The notes under the pieces: generated by a model
What the model saw: only the letters and a program-made list of their open reading frames with translations
The model's database searches: none
Told to the model about the DNA's origin: nothing
From: Arthrobacter sp. SLBN-112
Lineage (GTDB): Bacteria; Actinomycetota; Actinomycetes; Actinomycetales; Micrococcaceae
Direction: 5' to 3'
Assembly: GCF_030944625.1 (NCBI RefSeq)
Contig: NZ_JAUSXY010000001.1
Span: forward strand, 1,116,001 to 1,180,000
Length of the DNA: 64,000 nt
Position numbers and translations under genes: made by a program
In this document: piece after piece, positions 1 to 9,279 of the stretch
Layout: every line of letters starts with the position of its first letter
Numbering within the stretch: the stretch's first letter is position 1

Positions 1-202
1 CCCGGGCCGCGGCGATGGCGCGTTCGGCGTCCTCACGGTCGCCTTCGGACACCATGGCGACTACTTCGCCGTCGGCGGGATTGCGGATCTCCCGGGCGGC
101 GCCGGAGGCTGCCGGTTCCCAGCGGCCGTTGATGAACAGGGTGCGGGGCGTGTCGCGGAGGGCGCGTGCGGCGGCGTCTCCGTCTGCTGTGGCGTAAGTC
201 AT
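1..202 (-). CDS. Aldehyde dehydrogenase, N-terminal part (cut by window edge)
   Basis: The reading frame starts at an ATG at 202 and runs off the left edge, so only about 67 residues are visible. They read as the start of an NAD(P)-dependent aldehyde dehydrogenase: LFINGRWEPA followed by IRNPADGEVVAMV, the usual opening beta-strands of the ALDH superfamily, then a helix of the AERAIAAAR type. The catalytic Cys and Glu lie outside the window, so the substrate cannot be judged. No clear Shine-Dalgarno precedes the ATG. Two TetR-type operator palindromes lie just upstream, and a TetR gene is the next gene upstream on the same strand, so repression by that regulator is likely. A betaine-aldehyde dehydrogenase is possible but unproven. 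Confidence 0.8.
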   Translation of the reverse strand, partial: MTYATADGDAAARALRDTPRTLFINGRWEPAASGAAREIRNPADGEVVAMVSEGDREDAERAIAAAR

Positions 203-222
203 ACCGAGCACAATAATGGAGA

Positions 223-262
223 TTGAACGACTGTTCAATACTTTTCTTGAACAGTCGTTCAA
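223..262. promoter_or_regulatory. Two tandem TetR-type operators before the aldehyde dehydrogenase
   Basis: Two 16-bp palindromes of the form TTGAAC-N4-GTTCAA occur at 223-238 and 247-262. The 4-nt centres are gact and agtc, so the whole block is also a perfect inverted repeat around an 8-bp spacer. Centre-to-centre distance is 24 bp. They sit between the tetR stop (303) and the aldehyde dehydrogenase start (202), where a repressor would block the dehydrogenase promoter. That the 303-929 TetR protein is the binder is inferred from position. Confidence 0.8.
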
Positions 263-302
263 TGCTACGCCCGCCACTATCCGCGTGGTACGGCGGGTGG
301 CC

Positions 303-929
303 TCAGTCCAGGCCGGGTTCCGGGGAGGTTCCTGTGTCGTCCGGAACCGGTGCGAAGGCGATCTCCTCCGTACGGGCGATGCTCCGCTGGGTGGCAGCCC
401 GGTCCACGCCGAGGAGGGCGGTCAACCACATGCCGTTTTGGATGACGACAATATCGGCGGCCCGATCCCTGCATGCCTTCCAAGGGAGTTCAGGAATCGC
501 ATTGGACACCAGTGTGGCGAGCCCGTCCAGGTACCGGTCGAACGCGGCGGCGTTGATCTGGGCGTAATCCTCGTCGGCCCGGGCCAGGGCCCACAGGTGC
601 AAGCGCAGTGACAGGTAGCGGGTGGTCAGCAAGTCTGCGCCTGCCACCCGCCGAAGCGCTTTGCGCAATTGTTCGTCAGGGGGCAAGGACGGGTCCGGCG
701 CAACCAGCAGGAGGTCGTGTTCGTCCACCCGCCGCAGGGCAGCCCGGATCAGCGTGGTCTTGTCGTCGTAGTAGTAGTTCACCAGGCCCAGAGCCACGCC
801 TGCTTCGCGCGCCACGGCACGCATGCTCACCCCTGCAATGCCATGGCGGGACAACAGGTCCATCGCCGCCTCGAGGATGCGTGACTGCCTGTCCACCTGT
901 TCGCCGGAGTTCACGGCATTCGTCCCCAT
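303..929 (-). CDS. TetR/AcrR family transcriptional regulator
   Basis: This is a 208-residue protein with a TetR-type DNA-binding domain in residues about 15-62: the RILEAAMDLLSRHG helix, the SMRAVAREAGVALG recognition helix-turn-helix and the NYYYDDKTTLI cap. The C-terminal ligand-binding half has no recognisable specificity. The gene lies 100 bp upstream of the aldehyde dehydrogenase on the same strand, with two palindromic operators in between. It follows a benE-type transporter by 77 bp, so transporter, regulator and dehydrogenase may form one catabolic unit. A local aldehyde or aromatic-acid responsive repressor is an inference from context. Confidence 0.88.
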   Translation of the reverse strand: MGTNAVNSGEQVDRQSRILEAAMDLLSRHGIAGVSMRAVAREAGVALGLVNYYYDDKTTLIRAALRRVDEHDLLLVAPDPSLPPDEQLRKALRRVAGADLLTTRYLSLRLHLWALARADEDYAQINAAAFDRYLDGLATLVSNAIPELPWKACRDRAADIVVIQNGMWLTALLGVDRAATQRSIARTEEIAFAPVPDDTGTSPEPGLD

Positions 930-1006
930 CTGGCCAGACTATTGCCTAACCGGCCGGAAGCGCACTTTGCCGGACCCGGGCGGGCGCCCGGCTGAGCTGT
1001 ATGCCG

Positions 1007-2272
1007 TCACGGCTGGGCGTGGTCCGCGCGCTCAAGCAGGCGGGACACCCCGTAGCCAATCACCAAGCCCCAGAATGCGGCGTGGATGTTGAAGAGGTTC
1101 ATGCCGGAGATGGTCACCACGAACGTCACCAGCGAACCCAGGGTGAAGCTCGTGGCGAAGGCCGTGACGAAGGCCTGCTGAAGGGCGCGCAGCATCGCGA
1201 TGCCGCCCAGCGCCAGGACGAACTCCTTGGGCGCGGCCAGCATCAGCCGGGTCAGGGTGGGGGCAAACGCGGCGAATACCAGGGCCAGCAGGCCGTACGC
1301 CACGGCAGCCGTGTATTGGCGCTGGCGCTTCCCGGACGACGTCAACAGGGCGTTGGTGGGACCCGTGACGCATGCCGAAACTGCGCCGAATCCGGCATTC
1401 AGTATTGAAAACGCGCCCGAGGCGATGGCGAAGGCATTCACCGGCGGCTGATGGCCGGCGGCGCGGAGGACGGCGATGCCCTGGCCGTTTTGGACGAACA
1501 GCACGGTGAGGGCCAGGGGAACCACCAGCTCGAGCTGGGCAGCCCATGTGAAATCAGGGGCGGTGAAAACCGGGGTGGCCAGGAGCGGTCCGCCGGGCGC
1601 AAGGTTGAACTGGCCGCTGGCCGCCACGGCGATGCAGCCTGCCACCAGGGTGCCCAGGACCGGCGGCAGGTACCTGCCAAGCCTGGGAACTGCGGTGAGG
1701 ACCAGGAACGCGGCCACCATCGGAGCAGCCACCGCCGGGTTGTCCTGGGTGGAGGCAACGATGTCAGTGCCGAACTTCAGGAACACCGCGGCCACCATGG
1801 CCATCACGAGCGGCATGGGCACCAGCGCCATGGCTTTACGCACCACCCCGGTGGCGCCCAGGGCGAGGATCAGCACGCCGGAGGTGAAGAAGGCCCCGAC
1901 GACTTCGGGGAAGGCCAGATGCTGAAGGGAAGGTCCCAGGAGCACCGTGCCGGGGATGGACCAGGCGAAGCCCAGGGGCTGCCGGTAAATGAGCGACATC
2001 AGCAGCGTGGCCGCCCCGCCGGAAAAGAGAATGCCAAAAACCCAGGACGACAGCTGGCCCTGGGTCAGGCCGCCGGCCGTCCCGACAGCCAGGGTGACGG
2101 CGATCGGTCCGGACGCCGCGAAAATGAGCCCGATGGCCCCGTTGGAGACATACGACAGGCCCAGGTCGCGAAGAATCCGGCGGGGGCCCGCGGGCCGGAC
2201 CCCCGGGCGTTCCAGCAGGGGTTCCGGTGCCGGCGCCGGCGGGGCTGCCGGATCGTGGCGGGGACGGCTCAT
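1007..2272 (-). CDS. benE: Benzoate/H+ symporter family transporter (BenE-like)
   Basis: This 421-residue integral membrane protein has about 11-12 hydrophobic segments after a proline-rich cytoplasmic N-terminus of about 40 residues. The order of motifs matches the BenE family: an early SGPIAVTLA segment, GFAWSIPGTVLLG, the long central helices, and NAGFGAVSACVTGPTNALL late in the protein. BenE proteins import aromatic acids such as benzoate by proton symport. No benzoate-degradation genes are visible here, so the true substrate may differ. The ATG is preceded by AGGAG at a good distance. The gene lies directly upstream of tetR and the aldehyde dehydrogenase, which suggests a joint uptake and oxidation role. 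Confidence 0.85.
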   Translation of the reverse strand: MSRPRHDPAAPPAPAPEPLLERPGVRPAGPRRILRDLGLSYVSNGAIGLIFAASGPIAVTLAVGTAGGLTQGQLSSWVFGILFSGGAATLLMSLIYRQPLGFAWSIPGTVLLGPSLQHLAFPEVVGAFFTSGVLILALGATGVVRKAMALVPMPLVMAMVAAVFLKFGTDIVASTQDNPAVAAPMVAAFLVLTAVPRLGRYLPPVLGTLVAGCIAVAASGQFNLAPGGPLLATPVFTAPDFTWAAQLELVVPLALTVLFVQNGQGIAVLRAAGHQPPVNAFAIASGAFSILNAGFGAVSACVTGPTNALLTSSGKRQRQYTAAVAYGLLALVFAAFAPTLTRLMLAAPKEFVLALGGIAMLRALQQAFVTAFATSFTLGSLVTFVVTISGMNLFNIHAAFWGLVIGYGVSRLLERADHAQP

Positions 2273-2429
2273 CGGGGCTCCTGGCTTGGGGAAACCCTGA
2301 GACGCTCCGAAGCATCAGCTCTGGAGCGCCTCCAAGGGTATCTCCCTGTTTGCGTGCTGCCCTGCTTTGCCAGGACGTAGTCATAAACTACTTCCTCGCC
2401 CTGTCCATCGGTACGGGGGCGGGGGCCGC

Positions 2430-3410
2430 CTACTTCTTGGGCAGGCCCGCCGGGTTAAGTTCGGACTTCTGGACGGCCTCGGAGGAGAGGCCCCAGCGGT
2501 CCAGGATCTTGGCGTAGGTGCCGTCGTCAATCAGGTGGTTCAGCGCGGCCTGTGCGGCAACCGCCAGGCCGTTGCCCTTCTCGGTGGTGAAGGCGATCTG
2601 CGCGGTCAGCGGCCAGCCGCCGTTCAGGGTGCCCACCTGCTTGGTCTTCCCGTCCTGCGCCGACTTGTACGCCGCGGCGGCGTTGGGTCCAAAGGTCAGG
2701 TCCGCACGTCCTGACTGGAGGGCCAGGCTTGAGGCGGAATCGTCGTCGTAATACTGGAACTGGACCGGCGCCAGGCCGTTCTTTTTGTTCTCCTCGTCCC
2801 AGCGCACCAGGATCGCTTCCTGGTTGGTGCCCGAGCCCACGATGATCCGCTTGCCCGCCACGTCCTTGGCCTCCTTGACCTCCCCGATGCCGGAGTCGCT
2901 CTTGGCGTAGAAGCCCAGCAGGTCGTTGCGATACGTGGCGAAATCGAACTTTTCCTTGCGCGCCTCGGTGACGGTCACGTTGGACAGTACGGCCTCGTAC
3001 TTGGACGATTCGATGCCCAGCGGCCAGTCCGCCCAGGCGACGGGCAGGACCTCGACGTCAAGCCCCAGGGCCTCGCCCACGGCGTATGCGATGTCCACCT
3101 CGCTGCCGATCAGGGTCTTGTTGTCCGTGGCGAACAGGCTCAACGGCGCCGCGCCGCCCGTAGTCACCACCGTGAGCTTGCCGTCGGCCTTGACCGCCTC
3201 AGGCACCAGGGCCGCTGCCGCGGCGTCCGTGGTCACCGGGAAGCGGTCCTGCTGCGGTGACAGGTTGAAGGTCTTGCCCGCGGCGCCGGCAGTGGATGAC
3301 GACGACGGTGCTGTCGCCGCCGAGGCGCCCGGGTCGGAGCAGGCAGACAGCCCCAGCAGCGCTGCGACGGTGAGCGCCACGACGGCGGACGGCTTGGGTT
3401 TGATGGCCAA
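2430..3410 (-). CDS. ABC transporter substrate-binding lipoprotein, amino-acid type (SBP_bac_3)
   Basis: This is a 326-residue family 3 solute-binding protein. I choose a TTG start at 3410 because AAGGAGG (3416-3422) sits five bases upstream, and this places a classic lipoprotein signal at the N-terminus: a short basic stretch, a hydrophobic core and the lipobox LSAC. The body has the two-lobe binding fold, with GSEVDIAYAVGEALGLDVE and YEAVLSNVTVTEARKEKFDF typical of polar amino-acid or opine binders. It is therefore membrane-anchored outside the cell. No permease or ATPase gene is next to it, so it must share a transporter encoded elsewhere or act as a sensor partner. A start further upstream (3464) lacks a ribosome site. 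Confidence 0.85.
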   Translation of the reverse strand: MAIKPKPSAVVALTVAALLGLSACSDPGASAATAPSSSSTAGAAGKTFNLSPQQDRFPVTTDAAAAALVPEAVKADGKLTVVTTGGAAPLSLFATDNKTLIGSEVDIAYAVGEALGLDVEVLPVAWADWPLGIESSKYEAVLSNVTVTEARKEKFDFATYRNDLLGFYAKSDSGIGEVKEAKDVAGKRIIVGSGTNQEAILVRWDEENKKNGLAPVQFQYYDDDSASSLALQSGRADLTFGPNAAAAYKSAQDGKTKQVGTLNGGWPLTAQIAFTTEKGNGLAVAAQAALNHLIDDGTYAKILDRWGLSSEAVQKSELNPAGLPKK

Positions 3411-3587
3411 TGGTTCCTCCTTGGAGGTGGGTTGGGATGCCGCGGAATGTGCGCGTTGCAGCAACTATCCGGCAGCCCCGCCGGGGGAACCAAAGGGCGC
3501 GAAATCCGGAGATACAGGGAGTAATGGCGGTTAACCGGAGGACCGCGGCAGTCACATTCCGGGCCGCTCCCGGCGCCTGCGGCACGC

Positions 3588-3617
3588 AAAAGGGGGACCG
3601 GCGAACCGGTCCCCCTT
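3588..3617 (-). terminator. Rho-independent terminator after the DJ-1/PfpI gene
   Basis: A perfect 12-bp stem (3590-3601 with 3606-3617) closes a tetraloop. On the minus strand it is followed by TTTTGC. It lies 23 bp past the stop of the 3640-4338 gene. Confidence 0.85.
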
Positions 3618-3639
3618 GCACTGCGCTGCCTGCCTGGCC

Positions 3640-4338
3640 TTAGCTGAGGGCTGCCAGGACTTCCTTGGCCACGGCCTCGCTGGACTGCGGGTTCTGCCCG
3701 GTGATGAGGTTCCCGTCCCGCACCACGTTGGAGGACCAGGCGGCCCCGTTCTCCACCACGGCGCCCTTGTCCTTGAGCGCGTCCTCCACCAGCCACGGCG
3801 TGTTCTCGCCGGTTCCGCCGCCGAGTTCTTCCTCGTTGGTGAAGACCGTCAGGCGCCGGCCCTTGAAAGCGAACCCGCCGTCGTCGTCCGTTGCGCTCAG
3901 CAGGCCCGCCGGTCCGTGGCAGAACGGCGCAATGACCTTGCCGTCCCGGTTGGCTGCCACCAGCAGGCGGCCAAGGTGGGCGTCCTTGTAAAGGTCGGCC
4001 ATGGGGCCGTGCCCGCCGGGCATCACCACGGCGTCATAGCCGTTGATGTCGACGTCGGCGAGGACCAGCGGGTGCGCCAGCTCGCCGTCGATCTTCGCCA
4101 GGTAGTCCCGGAAGCCCTGCGCGCGGTCCTCACCGCCTGCCGATTCGGGGGCCAGGCTCACCTGGTCCACCGTGGGCTTCCTGCCGCCGGGGGTGGCGAT
4201 GTGCACGGTGTTCCCGGCTTCGGTCAGGGTCTGGTGGGATACCACCAGCTCCTCCGCCCAGTAGCCGGTGGGGTGTTCGCTGCCGTCCTTCATGGTGAGG
4301 GAATCGGCGGCCGAGACGACCATCAGGATGTTTGCCAT
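3640..4338 (-). CDS. DJ-1/PfpI family protein (type 1 glutamine amidotransferase-like, Hsp31-like)
   Basis: This 232-residue protein of the class I glutamine amidotransferase-like superfamily resembles the Hsp31/glyoxalase III branch. The oxyanion region is VVMPGGHGPMADL, and the nucleophilic elbow is APFCHGPAGLL with the reactive cysteine followed by histidine. An N-terminal block (LMVVSAADSLTMKDGSEHPTG) is typical of the longer Hsp31-type members that act on methylglyoxal or as stress chaperones. It is probably cytosolic. It is followed by a strong terminator and preceded by the aldo/keto reductase on the same strand with a 24-bp gap, so both are probably cotranscribed as a carbonyl-detoxification pair; that function is inferred. 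Confidence 0.85.
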   Translation of the reverse strand: MANILMVVSAADSLTMKDGSEHPTGYWAEELVVSHQTLTEAGNTVHIATPGGRKPTVDQVSLAPESAGGEDRAQGFRDYLAKIDGELAHPLVLADVDINGYDAVVMPGGHGPMADLYKDAHLGRLLVAANRDGKVIAPFCHGPAGLLSATDDDGGFAFKGRRLTVFTNEEELGGGTGENTPWLVEDALKDKGAVVENGAAWSSNVVRDGNLITGQNPQSSEAVAKEVLAALS

Positions 4339-4362
4339 GGTGTTTCTCCTGTCTCTGGGTTT

Positions 4363-5235
4363 CTACTTGCCGGCGGCTTCGAGCTCGGCGTACGTATCGT
4401 CGTCGAGCGTGATGCCGGCGGCGGCCATGTTCTCTTCGAGGTGGGCCACGGAGCCGGTGCCGGGGATGGGCATCATCACGGGGGAGCGGCGCAGCAGCCA
4501 GGCGAGGGCCACCTGGGAGGTGGTGGCGCCCAGGCGCTTGGCGGCTTCATCCAGCGGTCCGCCCGGCTTGGCGAGCTCGCCTGCGGAAATGGGTGCCCAC
4601 GGGATGAACCCGATGCCATTGTCTTCCGAGTACCGCAGCACGTCCTCCGATGACCGGTCGGTCAGGTTGTAGCGGTTTTGGACCGTGGACACGTTGAAGT
4701 GCTTTCCGGCCGCTTCCAGCTCCGCCACGCCCACCTGCGACAGGCCCAGAGCGCGGACCTTGCCCTCGTCCTGGAGTTCGCGCAGCACGCCGAACTGCTC
4801 CTCGGCGTCCACCTTGGGATCGATCCTGTGCAGCTGCAGCAGGTCCAGGGTGTCCACCTTCAGCTTCCGCAGGCTCAGTTCCGTCTGCTGGCGCAGGTAT
4901 TCGGGGCGGCCCACGGGGATCCACTTGTTGGGACCGGTGCGGGTGAAGCCCACCTTCGTGGCGATCTTCAGCCCCGCCTTGTAGGGGTGCAGGGCCTCGG
5001 CGATGATTTCCTCGCTGATGTTGGGGCCATAGGAGTCGGCGGTGTCGATGAAATCCACGCCGAGCTCCACTGCGCGGCGCAGCACGGCCACGGCGGCGGC
5101 GCGGTCGGCGGGCTCACCCCAGACCCCGTCGCCCACGATGCGCATGGCACCAAAACCGAGCCGGTGCACGGTTCCCAGGTCCTTGAGGTCGATCGTTCCG
5201 GACAGTTCCAGCTGCTTCGTTGAATCTTGGCTCAT
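4363..5235 (-). CDS. Aldo/keto reductase
   Basis: This protein of about 290 residues belongs to the NADPH-dependent aldo/keto reductase superfamily with a TIM-barrel fold. The catalytic tetrad is visible: Asp and Tyr in [12 protein letters not shown], Lys in LKIATKVGF, and His in [10 protein letters not shown]. The C-terminal cofactor segment [16 protein letters not shown] is typical of the YhdN/YajO-like group. I prefer the ATG at 5235 because the family-like sequence starts soon after it. An in-frame ATG at 5274 would add 13 residues; neither has a strong ribosome site. It lies just upstream of the DJ-1/PfpI gene and is divergent from the luciferase-like monooxygenase. The natural substrate cannot be read from sequence. 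Confidence 0.88.
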   Translation of the reverse strand: MSQDSTKQLELSGTIDLKDLGTVHRLGFGAMRIVGDGVWGEPADRAAAVAVLRRAVELGVDFIDTADSYGPNISEEIIAEALHPYKAGLKIATKVGFTRTGPNKWIPVGRPEYLRQQTELSLRKLKVDTLDLLQLHRIDPKVDAEEQFGVLRELQDEGKVRALGLSQVGVAELEAAGKHFNVSTVQNRYNLTDRSSEDVLRYSEDNGIGFIPWAPISAGELAKPGGPLDEAAKRLGATTSQVALAWLLRRSPVMMPIPGTGSVAHLEENMAAAGITLDDDTYAELEAAGK

Positions 5236-5378
5236 AGGGGCGGCAACATCATCAGTGTGCTGAGTATTCCGCATCTCACAGAAATAAGCCGGGGCCCGCC
5301 GTCGTTATACACAAAGTGCCCGCCGCAATCCGGCCGGCACGCCCTACGAAACGTTTTTTTGAAAGGCCGGCACCTGAC

Positions 5379-6374
5379 GTGACTCTTCCCCTCTCCATCC
5401 TTGACCTGGCAACCATCGGCAAAGGCCAGACGGCGGCGGAGAGCTTCGCGGGCAGCGTGGCCATGGCGCAGAGTGCAGAGAAGCTGGGGTACCGGCGGGT
5501 CTGGTACGCGGAGCACCACAACATGTCCTCCATCGCCTCCTCCGCCACCAGCGTGCTGATCGCCCACGTCGCCGCACACACCGAAAGCATCCGGCTGGGC
5601 GCCGGGGGCATCATGCTGCCCAACCACTCGCCGCTGACCATCGCGGAACAGTTCGGAACCCTGGAAACCCTGCACCCCGGCCGGATCGACCTGGGCCTGG
5701 GCCGGGCACCGGGCAGTGACCAGAACACCATGCGCGCCCTGCGCCGGGACCCGATGTCCGCGGACAGCTTCCCGCAGGACGTCCTGGAACTGCAGGGCTA
5801 CCTGACCGGCCCCACCCGCATCCAGGGCGTCGAGGCAACGCCGGGCAAGGGGACCAACGTTCCGCTGTACATCCTGGGCTCGTCCCTGTTCGGCGCCCGG
5901 CTGGCGGCGCAGTTGGGCCTGCCCTACGCCTTCGCCTCGCACTTTGCCCCCGCCGCCCTGCAGGACGCCGTGGCCATCTACCGCCGCGAGTTCAAGCCCT
6001 CCGCACAGCTGGACGCGCCGCACGTGATCGCCGGCGTCAACGTGATCGCCGCCGACTCCGCCTCCGAGGCCCAGGCCATGTTCCAGGCCACCAAGCGTGC
6101 CCGGGTCTCGCTGTTCTTCGGCGGCGGCCGCGAATTCACCGACGACGAGGCGGACATGGTTCTGGACTCCCCGCAGGGACAGCACGTCGCCCAGATGATG
6201 CGCTACTCCGCGGTGGGGACGCCGGACGCCGTGGTGGACTACCTGGCTGATTTCGGCAAGCACGCCGACGCCGACGAACTCATCGTGGCGCACCAGAGCA
6301 CCGGCACCGAGGCGCGCCTGCGGTCGGTCGAGCTGCTGGCCGAGGCTGCCGGACTGGCGCGGGTCGGCGCCTGA
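5379..6374 (+). CDS. LLM class flavin-dependent oxidoreductase (luciferase-like monooxygenase)
   Basis: This protein of about 331 residues starts at GTG 5379, where the conserved [14 protein letters not shown] opening of the family begins; an ATG at 5316 would add an atypical basic leader. Characteristic stretches are [31 protein letters not shown] and [19 protein letters not shown], which belong to the group of luciferase-like proteins with a MsnO8/YhbW-type barrel. FMN-dependent oxidation of a small organic molecule is the family activity; the substrate is unknown. It is divergent from the aldo/keto reductase with a short intergenic region, so the two may share regulation. Confidence 0.87.
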   Translation: MTLPLSILDLATIGKGQTAAESFAGSVAMAQSAEKLGYRRVWYAEHHNMSSIASSATSVLIAHVAAHTESIRLGAGGIMLPNHSPLTIAEQFGTLETLHPGRIDLGLGRAPGSDQNTMRALRRDPMSADSFPQDVLELQGYLTGPTRIQGVEATPGKGTNVPLYILGSSLFGARLAAQLGLPYAFASHFAPAALQDAVAIYRREFKPSAQLDAPHVIAGVNVIAADSASEAQAMFQATKRARVSLFFGGGREFTDDEADMVLDSPQGQHVAQMMRYSAVGTPDAVVDYLADFGKHADADELIVAHQSTGTEARLRSVELLAEAAGLARVGA

Positions 6375-6583
6375 GGGCTTCGCCGCACGCGGTGCCCCGG
6401 GCCCTGTCCGCGGCTTTTACACAGACGCAATGAAAGCGACTTTCGGGGGAAACCCCCGCGGCTGAAGATGGGTACTGCCCCGTCAGGGATAGCTGGGATT
6501 TCCGGGCGGGGCACCAACCGGTAGTCCGCAGGCGATCCAGCGGCTGAGTTCCCGGCCTGGTCGTGCCTCGAAGGGGTACCTGG

Positions 6584-9214
6584 ATGCCTACGCCGTTGAA
6601 CCAAAGCGTGGCGGAATCCGCGCTGCTCACCCGCTCCCTCCCGCTGGACATGCTCCGCACCTTCATCCAGTCGGATGCGGCCGGAAACGGGCTGACCCCG
6701 GGGCTCTTGGCTGAACTCAAAGTGCTGGCCCGCGTACCGTCCCTCCTGGTGGCCTGCAACTACGGCGGTACCCTGTGCGAGGCCGAAGGCATTTCCACCG
6801 AGGTCCTTCCCCTGGGCAATGCGGCCATCGCCCTGCGTGCCCTGGCGGCACTGCCCAACACCCACGCCGCAATCATTTCGGGCCGGTCACTCCGTGACCT
6901 GGCGGCGGTGTCGCGGTTGCCCGTGGAGGTGCACCTCATCGGGTCGCACGGGGCCGAGACGGACATGGGCTTCGCGCACGCCCAAACGCTGGCCACCGAA
7001 TCCGTCCTGCAAAAGGTCAACGCCGCCCTCAACGAGGCCGTGGGCTTCCAGGAGGGCATCTGGATTGAACGCAAACCCGTCGCTGTCTCCGTCCACACCC
7101 GGCCCGCACCGCCGGAGGTGGTGGAATCGGTAACGGAGACCGCCCGCGAGATTGCCCGCCTCCATGGGCTCTTCTTCATTGTGGACGGCTCCGTGCTGGA
7201 CCTCTCCGTGGTGGAACCGTCCAAAGCCGAGGCGCTGGAAATCCTGCGGTCCCGGCTCGGGGCAAGCGCCGCCATGTTCGCCGGGGATGCCTACAGCGAC
7301 GAACTGGCCATCGCCACCCTGCGCGGCCCCGACCTGGGGCTGCGGGTAGGGCCGGGGGAGACCGCCGCCGCGCATCGTGTCCGTGACCCGGAAGCCTTTG
7401 CCCGCGTCCTTGCCCTCCTCTTCGAACTGCGCCGTGCCTGGCTCTTCGGGGAGGACGCCGTGGGCCTGGAACGGCACTCGATGATCGGCAACGGATCCTC
7501 CACCGCGCTGCTGACCCCGGACGCGAAGATCTGCTGGATGAGCCACCCGCTGCCGGATTCCGGGTCCCTGTTTGCCCACATCCTGGGTGGAGACGCCGCC
7601 GGCCACTTCTCCGTGGAACCGGTCAAAGCCTCACAGGTGCTGGGCCAGCGGTATGTGGACAGCACCATGATCGTCGAAACCCGGTGGGCGGACGTCACGG
7701 TTACCGACTACCTTGAGCCCGCACCGGAAGGCATTACCAGCCTGGTGCGGGTGCTCTCCGGCCATGGCGCCGCCAGGATCACTTTCGCTCCCCGGCCGGA
7801 CTACGCCAACGCCCCGTTCAGCCTGGAGGCCCGCGGTGACGAACTGCACGTGGTGGGAACCTCTGAGCCCATCATCCTGTTCGCTCCGGGCGTGACCTTC
7901 AGCATCACCTCGGACGGCGTCCACGCTACAGCCACGGCTTCCGTGAACCTGCAGGACGGCCCGGTGGTGTTGAACCTGCGCTGCGGCGATACCGAACCGC
8001 AGCCCGCGGATCCCGAAGGCGAGACGGAGCGCCGGGCGGGGGTGGCCCTGCAATCGCGCCAGTGGGTGCAGGACCTCGCCCTGCCCTCCGTCAAACCCTC
8101 CCTGGTGCGGCGCTCGGCCCTGGTGCTCCGCGCCCTGGTGCATGAGCCCACGGGCGCCGTCCTCGCCGCGCCCACCACGTCCCTGCCCGAGGGGATCGGC
8201 GGGACACGGAACTGGGATTACCGGTACTGCTGGCTCCGGGACGGGTCCATGACGGTCAACGCACTGGTGGACCTGGGCTCCACCGCTGAGGCGGCGGGCT
8301 TCCTGGACTGGCTGGGCCGCATCCTCGAGCACGCACCCGGCCCCGAATGGCTGCACCCCCTGTACTCGGTGACCGGCGCGCCGCTCTCCACGGAGGCCGT
8401 CGTCGACAGCCTCCCGGGGTACGCCGGTTCCCGCCCGGTACGGATCGGAAACGCCGCGGACCACCAGGTCCAGCTGGACGTCTTTGGGCCCGTCGCCGAA
8501 CTGATCCATGCGCTCAGTGAACGGGAGGGCTCGCTCGACGACGCCCACTGGGAACTGATGGTGCAGATGGCATCGGCCGTACTGGCCCGCTGGCATGAAC
8601 CGGACCACGGGATCTGGGAGGCCCGGCGTGCGGCCCGCCACCACGTCTATTCGAAGGTGATGTGCTGGGTCACCCTCGACCGGGCGCTGCGGACGGCGGC
8701 CCGCCACGGACGCCAGCCGGACCAGGCCTGGGCGCCGACGGCGGCAACCATCCGCGATGAGGTGCTGCGCGAAGGCTGGGACGAATCGGCCCAGTCCTAC
8801 ACGGTGGCCTACGACAGCCCAGACCTCGACGCCGCCGTCCTGCACATCGGCCTCTCGGGCCTGCTGGAGGTCACGGACCAGCGCTTCCTGGACACCGTCA
8901 CCGCCGTGGAAAGGGAACTGCGGGTGGGCCCCACCGTGTTCCGCTACCGGTACGACGACGGCCTGCCGGGCCTGGAGGGCGGGTTCCACATCTGCACCAC
9001 GTGGCTGATCGAAGCCTACGTTGCCGTGGGCCGCATCGATGAGGCCTGGGACCTGTTCGACCAGTTAGTGAACCTCTTCGGCCCCACCGGACTGCTCCCG
9101 GAGGAATACGATCCCGGCACCGAGACCCACTTGGGCAACCACCCGCAGGCTTACTCGCACCTGGGCTTCATCCGTTGCGCCCGGCTCCTGGACGCACACC
9201 AGGGCAGACGGTAG
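6584..9214 (+). CDS. Trehalose-phosphatase-like domain fused to GH15 glucoamylase/trehalase
   Basis: This is an 876-residue two-domain protein. The ATG at 6584 follows AAGGGG by about seven bases. Residues about 40-275 form a HAD-type trehalose-6-phosphate phosphatase-like domain: motif II is AAIISGRSLRDLA, then LIGSHGAE, the lysine in VVEPSKAEAL, and motif IV GDAYSDE. However, the motif I DxDGT is replaced by N59-Y-G61-G-T, so the nucleophile aspartate and the acid/base aspartate are both missing. Residues about 290-870 are a glycoside hydrolase family 15 domain with TRNWDYRYCWLRD near residue 543 and LLPEEYDP near the end, which keeps the catalytic-base glutamate region. The hydrolase half looks active on alpha-glucosides such as trehalose or maltodextrin, while the phosphatase half is probably a dead or regulatory module. 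Confidence 0.85.
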   Translation: MPTPLNQSVAESALLTRSLPLDMLRTFIQSDAAGNGLTPGLLAELKVLARVPSLLVACNYGGTLCEAEGISTEVLPLGNAAIALRALAALPNTHAAIISGRSLRDLAAVSRLPVEVHLIGSHGAETDMGFAHAQTLATESVLQKVNAALNEAVGFQEGIWIERKPVAVSVHTRPAPPEVVESVTETAREIARLHGLFFIVDGSVLDLSVVEPSKAEALEILRSRLGASAAMFAGDAYSDELAIATLRGPDLGLRVGPGETAAAHRVRDPEAFARVLALLFELRRAWLFGEDAVGLERHSMIGNGSSTALLTPDAKICWMSHPLPDSGSLFAHILGGDAAGHFSVEPVKASQVLGQRYVDSTMIVETRWADVTVTDYLEPAPEGITSLVRVLSGHGAARITFAPRPDYANAPFSLEARGDELHVVGTSEPIILFAPGVTFSITSDGVHATATASVNLQDGPVVLNLRCGDTEPQPADPEGETERRAGVALQSRQWVQDLALPSVKPSLVRRSALVLRALVHEPTGAVLAAPTTSLPEGIGGTRNWDYRYCWLRDGSMTVNALVDLGSTAEAAGFLDWLGRILEHAPGPEWLHPLYSVTGAPLSTEAVVDSLPGYAGSRPVRIGNAADHQVQLDVFGPVAELIHALSEREGSLDDAHWELMVQMASAVLARWHEPDHGIWEARRAARHHVYSKVMCWVTLDRALRTAARHGRQPDQAWAPTAATIRDEVLREGWDESAQSYTVAYDSPDLDAAVLHIGLSGLLEVTDQRFLDTVTAVERELRVGPTVFRYRYDDGLPGLEGGFHICTTWLIEAYVAVGRIDEAWDLFDQLVNLFGPTGLLPEEYDPGTETHLGNHPQAYSHLGFIRCARLLDAHQGRR

Positions 9215-9279
9215 TCGGCGTCGGTTGCGGGTACCTAGAGTGGAGGTAACAGGGACCCAAAAAGACTGAAACGAGACTG

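Noticed and set aside
7631..8989. A 452-codon minus-strand frame opposite the GH15 fusion
   Set aside because: Antisense shadow; the plus strand carries intact GH15 motifs.
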